Shown piece by piece: positions 1 through 5,279 of a stretch of 5,279 bases of DNA (position 1 is its first letter; each line of letters begins with the position of its first letter). Both the position numbers and the translations under genes were made by a program. Under the pieces are notes generated by a model. It saw nothing but the letters and a program-made list of their open reading frames with translations, was not told the DNA's origin and made no database searches. This DNA is from Anaerolineaceae bacterium (GTDB lineage: Bacteria > Chloroflexota > Anaerolineae > Anaerolineales > Anaerolineaceae), in assembly GCA_014860845.1 (NCBI GenBank), contig JACZIY010000188.1:1-5279 (forward strand), written 5' to 3'.

Positions 1-561
1 CTGGCCATTGAAGTGGGTGAGCCCGGGAAAAAAATTTTAGAACGGGCATTTTATACCGATATGGTGATTGTCAAAATGAGTTATGCACCGGGCATCCAAC
101 CTTTACAAAAACTTCGCTCTGGTTTTCGTACCCTGGTTCGGAAAAGCCCACAGCCTTTATTATTAATACCCGGGTATATGCGCTCCATCAAAAGATTATT
201 GCTTGCATATGATGGAAGTCCAAAGGCTAAAGAAGCGATGTATATAGCAGCCTATCAGGCCATACAATGGCGTGTGGAACTTTACATCTTAACGACCTAT
301 CGGGATAATGAACAGAAAGACGAAATGAAAAAACACATTAATGAAGCCAGATCTTATATGCGTTTCTCTGGTGTCTTTTACAAAGCACATTTAAGAAAAG
401 GTTTTTCGGGGCAGAATATCCTCAATTTTGTAATGGAAAAAGATATCGATATGGTCATCATGGGTAGTTATGGTTCTGCACCCTTAAAAGAAGTGATGTC
501 CGGCAGTACAATCGATTATGTGCTGGATGGTATACAGATTCCGGTGTTGATTTGTAAGTAA
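1..561 (+). CDS. Tandem universal stress protein (UspA family), 5'-truncated by the window
   Basis: The frame is open from base 1, so this is the 3' part (186 visible codons) of a longer gene; the GTG at 13 is internal, not a start. The first ~57 visible residues look like the end of one USP domain, with a hydrophobic DMVIVK strand and then a QPLLLIP strand. A second, complete USP domain begins at IKRLLLAYDGS (about residue 63) and runs to the end at PVLICK. It carries the nucleotide-binding signature G-2x-G-9x-G-S (GSYG, nine residues, GST), so this domain should be of the ATP-binding type, as is known for MJ0577-like USPs. These are soluble cytoplasmic proteins linked to stress, starvation or redox responses; the exact role cannot be read from sequence. 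The stop is TAA at 559-561. The next gene lies 116 bp downstream on the same strand but appears to have its own promoter. Confidence 0.9.
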   Translation: MAIEVGEPGKKILERAFYTDMVIVKMSYAPGIQPLQKLRSGFRTLVRKSPQPLLLIPGYMRSIKRLLLAYDGSPKAKEAMYIAAYQAIQWRVELYILTTYRDNEQKDEMKKHINEARSYMRFSGVFYKAHLRKGFSGQNILNFVMEKDIDMVIMGSYGSAPLKEVMSGSTIDYVLDGIQIPVLICK

Positions 562-573
562 TTATTCGATCTT

Positions 574-639
574 ATAACCATTATCAAACCAAATAGTAAC
601 GAAACATACATCGAATCGTAACCAAAAAGTAACAAAAAG
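574..639 (+). repeat. Six tandem 11-bp units (core AACCAAA), operator-like array
   Basis: Reading in steps of 11 from 574 gives ATAACCATTAT, CAAACCAAATA, GTAACGAAACA, TACATCGAATC, GTAACCAAAAA and GTAACAAAAAG. Columns 3-9 are strongly conserved around A-A-C-C-A-A-A; unit 4 is the most degenerate, and GTAAC recurs exactly at 596, 618 and 629. An 11-bp direct-repeat period is the usual layout of binding sites for OmpR/PhoB-type winged-helix response regulators, which bind head to tail on one DNA face. The cyanobacterial Pho box (8-bp repeats plus 3-bp spacers, CTTAACCT-like) is the closest pattern I recall. The array ends about 25 bp upstream of the -10-like element of the diguanylate cyclase gene, a plausible activator position. 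The repeat is seen in the sequence; the binding protein is inferred. Confidence 0.6.
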
Positions 640-664
640 TTCTTCTCATTTTACCTAATATCTG

Positions 665-677
665 TATACTTATCATA
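665..677 (+). promoter_or_regulatory. Candidate -10 element (TATACT) of a leaderless promoter for the diguanylate cyclase gene
   Basis: TATACT at 665-670 is preceded directly by TG. No recognisable -35 hexamer sits 16-18 bp upstream (the stretch near 642-647 is pyrimidine-rich), which would suit an activator-dependent promoter using the 11-bp repeats. With the usual 6-7 bp from -10 to start site, transcription would begin at about 677-678, the A of the ATG. No Shine-Dalgarno precedes that ATG, so a leaderless mRNA is the simplest reading. Start-site mapping is not available here. Confidence 0.45.
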
Positions 678-2306
678 ATGCTAAATTTTTCCCTTATTTA
701 TGTAAATATTTCCTTTTTTACCAGTGTTCTTTCTTTGATACTTTTTTTTCTTATCTGGCAAAAACGTCATGTTAAAGGAAGCAAGTATTTATTATTAGTC
801 GTAGTATCGGTAGCTATTTATAATCTGGCTTATGCCTTGGATTATTCTGCCACAGAAACGAGTATGAAGATCTTCTGGTCAAAATGGGAATATTTAGGTT
901 TGGCTAACATATTACCAGCCTTGGCATTATTTTTTCTCGAATATTATGACATTGTTAACAAAGTAAAAACCAAAGATATCTTCCTATTGTACCTGGTACC
1001 GATGGTTGTAATTGTTCTGGCATGGACGAATGAATACCACACTTTAATTTGGAGTGGTTTTAGTGAAATAGATATAGTGTCCAATTTAATGGTTTTTTAT
1101 CATGGAAAATTATATGCGCTGGGTATTATATATCAATATGTGCTTGGGTTAGTTCTTCTCTTTATATTGTTACAACAATGGATGAAAATCAAACAAAGTT
1201 CATTCCGCAACCAGATTCTTGTATTTATGGTGTCGATTATAATGCCAATATTAGGCAGTCTGGTGTATTTATCCCAAAAGAACCCTATACCGGGAATGGA
1301 TTGGGCACCCATTGGAAGTTTCTTCTCGATTGTATTAATCACCCTTTCCATAACTACATTTCGATTTTTGGATCTAATTCCCGTTGCCCGTGATCTGGTA
1401 TTTAATCTGATTCAGGATGGTATCATGGTAGTAGACTCGCAATTGCGCGTTGTCGACTGGAATCCTGCGTTATCCCATCTCATCCCGAATTTACCGGTTC
1501 AGCTCGGTGTTTCCGCTAAACAAATATTTCGAATTATAGGATTAAAGCATAATCCTTTTGAAAACATCCATGATTCTGAAAATTATGAAGTAGAAATAAC
1601 AGAACCCGAACTTCGCATTTTGGATATTATGGTATCTCCGCTGGTTCGCAACAATGTTTTTGATGGATGGCTGGTCATTTTCGATGACGAAACTGAACGA
1701 AGGATCGCAACCAGGGCTTTAGAGAAAGCCAACAAAACTTTAATGCAAAAATTGGATGAGATTGAGAAATTACAAATCCAACTTAAAGAGCAAGCTATTC
1801 GCGATCCTCTGACAGGTTTATTCAACCGCCGTTTCTTTGATGAGTATTTCAGCAATGAATTAATCCGTAGTATACGGACAAATACACCTATCAGTCTGTT
1901 GATGGTGGATATTGACCACTTTAAATCTGTTAATGATCGCTTCGGACACGATGTTGGCGATCAGGTATTGGAAATGCTGGGTGAGATTCTTAAAACTATG
2001 TTCCGAAAATCGGATGTATCCTGCCGTTTTGGTGGAGAGGAATTTCTGGTGCTTCTCCCGGGGCTTGCCCACGACCAGGCGTTCAACCGCGCAGAAGCGT
2101 TACGAGAGCGCTTTGAACAGGCTTCCCGGGAAGCGGAATTCCTGTACGCCCAGGTGACTGTATCGATCGGCATCAGTAATTATCCGATGCACAGTGATAA
2201 TACCCGAGATTTATTCCGAACAGCAGATAGAGCCCTTTATCAGGCTAAAGACCAGGGACGTAACCGGGTGTGTTGTTATTCGGAACCTAAAACCAACTCA
2301 AATTAA
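678..2306 (+). CDS. Membrane diguanylate cyclase: 7TM sensor, PAS-like region, GGDEF domain
   Basis: This 542-residue protein should make cyclic di-GMP from two GTP at the inner face of the membrane. Residues ~7-230 hold seven hydrophobic segments (near 7-27, 36-54, 71-89, 101-119, 142-165, 178-199 and 212-230) and resemble the 7TM N-terminal module of histidine kinases (HisKA_7TM type), including the W.K.EYLG...P stretch at 70-80. Residues ~235-340 form a PAS-like region (IQDGIMVVD, then VVDWNPA). Residues ~342-372 look like a coiled coil that would transmit the signal. The GGDEF domain follows, from DPLTGLFNRR (376) to the end. Active-site residues are intact: D411 in VDIDHFK, N419, D428 in GHDVGDQ and GGEEF at 452-456. 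The inhibitory I-site RxxD is present as RKSD at 443-446, five residues before GGEEF, so product feedback inhibition is expected. There is no EAL domain and no histidine kinase domain. ATG 678 has no Shine-Dalgarno. The ligand sensed is unknown. Confidence 0.93.
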   Translation: MLNFSLIYVNISFFTSVLSLILFFLIWQKRHVKGSKYLLLVVVSVAIYNLAYALDYSATETSMKIFWSKWEYLGLANILPALALFFLEYYDIVNKVKTKDIFLLYLVPMVVIVLAWTNEYHTLIWSGFSEIDIVSNLMVFYHGKLYALGIIYQYVLGLVLLFILLQQWMKIKQSSFRNQILVFMVSIIMPILGSLVYLSQKNPIPGMDWAPIGSFFSIVLITLSITTFRFLDLIPVARDLVFNLIQDGIMVVDSQLRVVDWNPALSHLIPNLPVQLGVSAKQIFRIIGLKHNPFENIHDSENYEVEITEPELRILDIMVSPLVRNNVFDGWLVIFDDETERRIATRALEKANKTLMQKLDEIEKLQIQLKEQAIRDPLTGLFNRRFFDEYFSNELIRSIRTNTPISLLMVDIDHFKSVNDRFGHDVGDQVLEMLGEILKTMFRKSDVSCRFGGEEFLVLLPGLAHDQAFNRAEALRERFEQASREAEFLYAQVTVSIGISNYPMHSDNTRDLFRTADRALYQAKDQGRNRVCCYSEPKTNSN

Positions 2307-2417
2307 GTTCAATCAACATCATCGGATACAGTCCCTTTTATATCCTGTTTCTATTTTCAAAAATCTTTCTCAAAAAAATCAATAATCGCACCTTTTCATA
2401 GATCCTGAAAATTAACA

Positions 2418-2446
2418 TTGAAAGAATTGTAAATTCCGTGTATAAA
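2418..2446 (+). promoter_or_regulatory. Sigma70-like promoter upstream of the PAS protein gene
   Basis: TTGAAA at 2418-2423 and TATAAA at 2441-2446 are separated by exactly 17 bp, close to the bacterial housekeeping consensus. The predicted start site is near 2453, which leaves a leader of about 140 nt before the preferred ATG at 2595. The region is AT-rich, so chance matches are common; the exact 17-bp spacing and the position between two genes raise the probability. It would let the PAS protein be expressed separately from the cyclase. A second -10-like TATACT lies downstream at 2511-2516 but without a good -35. Confidence 0.5.
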
Positions 2447-2582
2447 TTTGTAAAATAATTCTTCAATGGGTATTGGTATCTACTTATTAGTTCTAACCCG
2501 GTTGATGTTGTATACTTGTTTATCGATAAGAAAGTACCTTTGTGTTTATTATAGAATGGAACGGATGGCTGCAACAACAAAA

Positions 2583-2587
2583 AAAGG
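2583..2587 (+). promoter_or_regulatory. Ribosome binding site (AAAGG) that sets the start of the PAS protein
   Basis: AAAGG ends 7 nt before ATG 2595. The other in-frame ATGs have weaker support: 2466 and 2556 have no purine-rich motif at the right distance, and 2565 has only GGA-type bases. Starting at 2595 also gives the usual short cytoplasmic N-terminus (MIKKFFHLNYEIR) just before the first membrane helix. Confidence 0.55.
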
Positions 2588-2594
2588 CAATCGT

Positions 2595-4514
2595 ATGATA
2601 AAAAAGTTCTTTCATTTAAATTATGAAATCAGAGTTGCTATCCTTTACTGGTCGTTTGGATTTATCTGGATCTTCCTAACCGATTATCTTTTGGAAAAAT
2701 TATTCACAGATCTTGTTCTGCTGACCAGAATTCAAAATTATAAAGGATGGTTTTTTGTTACTGCGAGTGCGCTATTAATTTACTTTTTATTCAGACATTA
2801 TTTTTCAGAACAACGCCACATTCAACGATCATTGATCGAAAGCGAAGAGAAGTTCCGTGCGGTTTTTGAATCAGCCAATGTAGGTAAATCACATACAAAA
2901 CTTTCTGGCGAATTATCTGTCAATAAAGCCTTTGCAGATATGCTGGGTTACACGCGTGAAGAACTTGCCCAACTGACCTGGCAATCGCTCACTCCCCAAG
3001 AGGAAATTGAGACTATTCAAACAAATCTGGATGAATTATTGTCCAGTGGAAAAGACTCAACCAGATTAACAAAACGTTATATCCATAAGAATGGTTCCAT
3101 TCTCTGGGCGGATGTCAGTGTGGCGTTACGTCGGGATGCTAATGGAAATCCAATGAATTTTATTACGACCATAGTTGATATCACAGCCCAAAAACAAGCA
3201 GAAGAAGCCCTTCGAAAGAGTGAAGAACGTTTGCGCCTGGCTGTGGAGAGTGCACAACAGGGTATTTTTGATTTAAATATTCAAACAGGTAAAGTCATTG
3301 TTAATGACATATATGCGAAAATGTTCGGCCACAATCCAGAAACTTTTAGTGAAACAATTGATACCTGGCTGGAGAGGTTACATCCAGATGATTTTGAAAT
3401 CACCCGTAAGTATTTTCAGGAATATATCAATGGATTAACGGATAATTATAAAATTGAATTTCGCATGAAAACCGCCAGTGGGGATTATATTTGGATACTT
3501 TCCATTGGAAAGATTGTTGAATATGATTCAGACGATAAACCATTACGTATGTTGGGCACTCATACCAATATTTCAGAAACCAAACAATTGGGTTTAGAAA
3601 AAGATTTGTTCAATAATTTATTTGATTCCTCGTTGAATGAAATTTACCTTTTTGATGCGCAAACATTTCAATTTCGACAGGTTAATAAAGCTGCCAAACA
3701 AAACCTGGGTTATTCACAACTAGAATTGTTAAAAATGACGCCAATGGATATCAAACCTTTTATTAACCAGAAAGATTTTGAACTATTAGTTACCCCGTTA
3801 CGAACGAACGAAAAAGACCAGATTATCTTTGAAACCAGCCATCAGCGCAAAAATGGAAGCTTGTATCCGGTGGAAGTTCATCTACAATTACTGTATCAAT
3901 TAAATCAACCAGTTTTTGCGGCCATTATCCTGGATATTAGTGAACGAAAACGAACGGAAGAGATCTTGTTATCTGAGAGAGAACGCCTGGAAGGTATTAT
4001 TGCCGGAACCAATGTTGGTACCTGGGGATGGTATGTGCAAACAGGTGAAATTATCATTAATGAACGCTGGGCGGAGATTATTGGCTTTACCTTGGTAGAG
4101 ATATTACCTATTTCGATTGACACATGGTTTAAATATTCTCACCCAGATGATTTAAAAGTATCTGATGTGTTAATTCAAAGGCATTTCAATCATGAACTGG
4201 AATACTATGAGATTGAAATTCGCATGAAACATAAAGATGGTCATTGGGTTTGGGTCCTCGATCGTGGAAAAGTTACCAGCTGGTCTGCGGATGGAAAGCC
4301 TCTTCTGATGCAAGGCACCCACCAGGATATCACCGAACGCAAAAACAATGAAGCGAAAATCAATGAACAATTGGAAGAATTACAGCGCTGGCACGCCATA
4401 ACACTAGGTCGTGAAGATAGAATTCTGGAACTCAAGAAAGAGATCAATGCAATTCTAATGAAGGCAGGATTTCCGCCTAAGTACACCAGCATAAATGAGC
4501 AACTGAATGAATAA
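2595..4514 (+). CDS. Membrane-anchored multi-PAS sensor protein without an output domain
   Basis: Start chosen at ATG 2595, giving 639 residues; the frame is open back to ATG 2466, which would add 43 residues. Two membrane helices (about 12-29 and 51-67) are separated by a short loop, with the KGWFFVTASALLIYFL pattern common at the N-terminus of PAS sensor kinases. Four PAS domains follow: PAS1 ~82-200 (ends IVDITAQKQAEE), PAS2 ~208-330 (WLERLHPDD, ends THTNISETK), PAS3 ~336-455 (ends ILDISERKRTEE) and PAS4 ~462-585 (YSHPDD, ends THQDITERK). The joining segments are the charged helices typical between PAS domains. After PAS4 comes a helical tail, ~586-639, with LQRWHAITLGREDRILELK and then GFPPKY. 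I recall this tail from other PAS S-box proteins, but its function is unknown. No HisKA H-box, HATPase N/G boxes, GGDEF, EAL or receiver domain is present, and the TAA at 4512 ends the frame cleanly. It probably senses a small ligand or redox state and acts through a partner; the neighbouring cyclase is one possibility. Confidence 0.88.
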   Translation: MIKKFFHLNYEIRVAILYWSFGFIWIFLTDYLLEKLFTDLVLLTRIQNYKGWFFVTASALLIYFLFRHYFSEQRHIQRSLIESEEKFRAVFESANVGKSHTKLSGELSVNKAFADMLGYTREELAQLTWQSLTPQEEIETIQTNLDELLSSGKDSTRLTKRYIHKNGSILWADVSVALRRDANGNPMNFITTIVDITAQKQAEEALRKSEERLRLAVESAQQGIFDLNIQTGKVIVNDIYAKMFGHNPETFSETIDTWLERLHPDDFEITRKYFQEYINGLTDNYKIEFRMKTASGDYIWILSIGKIVEYDSDDKPLRMLGTHTNISETKQLGLEKDLFNNLFDSSLNEIYLFDAQTFQFRQVNKAAKQNLGYSQLELLKMTPMDIKPFINQKDFELLVTPLRTNEKDQIIFETSHQRKNGSLYPVEVHLQLLYQLNQPVFAAIILDISERKRTEEILLSERERLEGIIAGTNVGTWGWYVQTGEIIINERWAEIIGFTLVEILPISIDTWFKYSHPDDLKVSDVLIQRHFNHELEYYEIEIRMKHKDGHWVWVLDRGKVTSWSADGKPLLMQGTHQDITERKNNEAKINEQLEELQRWHAITLGREDRILELKKEINAILMKAGFPPKYTSINEQLNE

Positions 4515-4553
4515 CCTGCAAGACAAACCTCTGGAAAGAATGTGGGTATTAAC
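4515..4553. other. Short convergent intergenic gap without a visible terminator
   Basis: These 39 bp separate the stop codons of the PAS protein gene (plus) and the small BMC-associated gene (minus). I see no GC-rich inverted repeat followed by a T run on either strand. Termination is therefore Rho-dependent, overlapping, or signalled inside the genes. Base composition also changes here. Confidence 0.5.
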
Positions 4554-4988
4554 TTAGCCGATCCCAAACCGGCGCAAGACCCTCTCAATCATTTCATTCA
4601 ACAAAGCTTTATCCAGATTCGGGAACTGAACACCGATCTGTTGCTGCAATTGCAGGCGCAATAGATATGGATCTGTGCTGGTATCTGGCTGTGAGGGCAG
4701 AAATCCCGCTGCAGAACCTTGGTGATCATGGGTTTTCGCAGGATTAGTCTGACCCGTTACTTCAGTCAGCCGCACCCGCTCTCCCGTTAGATTCACTTGT
4801 GACAGATACGGGCGTACAGGTGCAGCTGGAGGGATGGTTGCATGTTCTGAGACCAGGCTCATACCTAACAGCCGGGCTTTCTCATACGCCAGATCGGTGA
4901 GCACAATATGATCGTTCAACACCAATGACATAATGCCACGGCGGACCAGGTCCTCGATGTCATATTCGGTATAAAACGTCTTAGGGAT
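4554..4988 (-). CDS. Small microcompartment-associated protein, probable ATC start
   Basis: Preferred reading is 144 codons from ATC at 4988-4986 to TAA at 4556-4554; the first ATG is at 4931 (codon 20). Coding-like sequence continues upstream of that ATG: FYTEYDIEDLVRRGI leads straight into the conserved-looking ND.IVLTDLAYEKARLLGM. This is an N-terminal module of the kind I associate with BMC-locus proteins, with a pattern recalling the EutT/EutQ N-terminus (lTp.Ar..a...Gi). No ATG, GTG, TTG or CTG occurs in frame between the preceding in-frame TGA and codon 20, while a strong GGAGGTG lies just before the ATC. Residues ~47-106 are a low-complexity linker rich in P, S, T and Q. Residues ~107-142 are helical and end in an amphipathic stretch (LDKALLNEMIERVLRRFGI) like the encapsulation peptides that target cargo to BMC shells. 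It lies 29 bp after the shell protein gene, evidently in the same operon. No enzymatic motif is visible, so it is more likely scaffold, adaptor or cargo-linked than catalytic. The exact family is not recognised. Confidence 0.65.
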   Translation of the reverse strand: MPKTFYTEYDIEDLVRRGIMSLVLNDHIVLTDLAYEKARLLGMSLVSEHATIPPAAPVRPYLSQVNLTGERVRLTEVTGQTNPAKTHDHQGSAAGFLPSQPDTSTDPYLLRLQLQQQIGVQFPNLDKALLNEMIERVLRRFGIG

Positions 4989-4992
4989 GACA

Positions 4993-4999
4993 CACCTCC
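4993..4999 (-). promoter_or_regulatory. Strong Shine-Dalgarno (GGAGGTG) before the ATC start
   Basis: On the minus strand GGAGGTG occupies 4999-4993. The GGAGG core ends 6 nt before the ATC at 4988, an ideal distance. The GTG codons overlapping this motif are in the other two frames, and both of those frames close after a short run, so the site cannot serve another gene visible here. ATG 4931 lies more than 60 nt from this motif and has no good site of its own. Confidence 0.7.
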
Positions 5000-5017
5000 A
5001 CGTGAGGTTTGCAGATA

Positions 5018-5279
5018 TTACTCAAGCTTACCATCCAGGCTTTCCAGCGCACGAATGGCAGCATCACGGGCCGTTATAATCTCCGCTTCCGAGCCGCTCA
5101 ACCACATGCGGCCAAAACGTCCCACCGACGTGACATGAATCAGCTTGATGCTGGCTTTCTTCTCGGCTTCGTTAACCGCATAATTGATGTACGCGGCTGG
5201 AGCACACTCCATCACCAGCATCGTCTCTCCCGGTACCAGCATGGAACCGCGCCTGAAGCGGTTGATCAACTGTGATTGA
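5018..5279 (-). CDS. BMC-domain shell protein, 5' end beyond the window
   Basis: The frame is open from the right edge of the window (Q-S-Q-L-I-N-R-F-R-R-G-S-M) to TAA at 5020-5018, so the N-terminus probably lies outside; the TTG at 5269 and ATG at 5242 are possible but unproven starts. The visible ~86 residues fit a bacterial microcompartment (BMC) fold: strand MLVMEC, helix AAYINYAVNEAEKKA, strand IKLIHVTSVGRFGRMWLSG, then helix SEAEIITARDAAIRALESL. This corresponds to the E....aA..AAd.a.KaA.v.l......G.....GdvaAv..A..a pattern of shell proteins. VPGET before the first strand recalls the circularly permuted EutS/PduU proteins (TPGET), but it could equally be the second half of a trimeric two-domain BMC-T protein. 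Such proteins tile the polyhedral shell around an aldehyde-generating pathway. Which pathway cannot be told from this fragment. Confidence 0.72.
   Translation of the reverse strand, partial: QSQLINRFRRGSMLVPGETMLVMECAPAAYINYAVNEAEKKASIKLIHVTSVGRFGRMWLSGSEAEIITARDAAIRALESLDGKLE

Noticed and set aside
13..561. GTG at 13 as the start of the stress protein
   Set aside because: The frame is open through base 1, and the start would fall in the middle of a USP domain; the gene clearly continues upstream.
574..639. The 11-bp repeat array as a CRISPR or a plasmid iteron origin
   Set aside because: Units are contiguous with no spacers, too short for CRISPR, and no replication initiator gene is nearby; position before a promoter fits an operator better.
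678..2306. Calling the 7TM protein a histidine kinase
   Set aside because: The 7TM module is often annotated from histidine kinases, but the C-terminus is a complete GGDEF domain with no H-box or HATPase motifs.
2393..2411. Inverted repeat TTTTCA / TGAAAA as a terminator after the cyclase gene
   Set aside because: The stem is six mostly A-T pairs with a 7-nt loop and no T run follows; too weak for an intrinsic terminator.
2466..2594. ATG 2466 as the start of the PAS protein
   Set aside because: No Shine-Dalgarno is present, and the extra 43 residues would add an atypical hydrophobic stretch before the standard two-helix N-terminus; ATG 2595 has AAAGG at 7 nt.
4241..4588. Minus-strand open frame of 115 codons
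   Set aside because: It overlaps the well-supported PAS4 domain on the other strand and the end of the small BMC-linked gene, with no recognisable protein pattern.
4554..4931. ATG 4931 as the start of the small BMC-linked gene
   Set aside because: No ribosome binding site precedes it, and coding-like sequence continues upstream to a strong Shine-Dalgarno; kept only as a fallback.
5009..5275. Plus-strand open frame opposite the shell protein gene
   Set aside because: Its translation has no domain-like pattern, whereas the minus-strand frame gives a clear BMC-like protein.

Overview
The window joins two unrelated gene sets that converge at about position 4530. The plus strand (1-4514) is AT-rich and encodes stress and signalling proteins. 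In order these are the 3' end of a tandem universal stress protein, a membrane diguanylate cyclase (7TM sensor, PAS-like region, GGEEF domain), and a membrane protein made of four PAS domains with no catalytic output domain. The minus strand (4554-5279) is visibly more GC-rich. It encodes the end of a bacterial microcompartment (BMC) operon: a BMC shell protein cut by the window edge, then a small protein that looks microcompartment-associated.

No ribosomal or other taxonomic marker is present. The combination of a HisKA_7TM-type N-terminus on a GGDEF protein, PAS-only proteins ending in an RWH..TLGRE..ILELK tail, tandem USPs and a BMC locus is what I would expect from Chloroflexota (Anaerolineae-like) or a similar environmental lineage. 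This is an inference of moderate to low confidence.

Region by region: 1-561 is the USP C-terminal part. Positions 562-677 are an intergenic region with six tandem 11-bp units (core AACCAAA), then a -10-like TATACT so close to the ATG at 678 that the transcript is probably leaderless. Positions 678-2306 are the diguanylate cyclase. Positions 2307-2594 are an AT-rich intergenic region with a good sigma70-like promoter (TTGAAA, 17 bp, TATAAA). Positions 2595-4514 are the PAS-only protein. Positions 4515-4553 are a short convergent gap with no visible terminator. Positions 4554-4988 (minus) are the small BMC-associated protein, and 5018-5279 (minus) is the shell protein.

The cyclase and the PAS protein may form a c-di-GMP or two-component sensing pair, with the PAS protein acting through partners because it has no transmitter of its own. 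The BMC genes are presumably a separate operon transcribed from outside the window. The points most worth following up are the phased 11-bp operator-like array, the small BMC-linked gene that appears to start at ATC behind a strong Shine-Dalgarno, its C-terminal encapsulation-peptide-like helix, and the PAS protein with no output domain.
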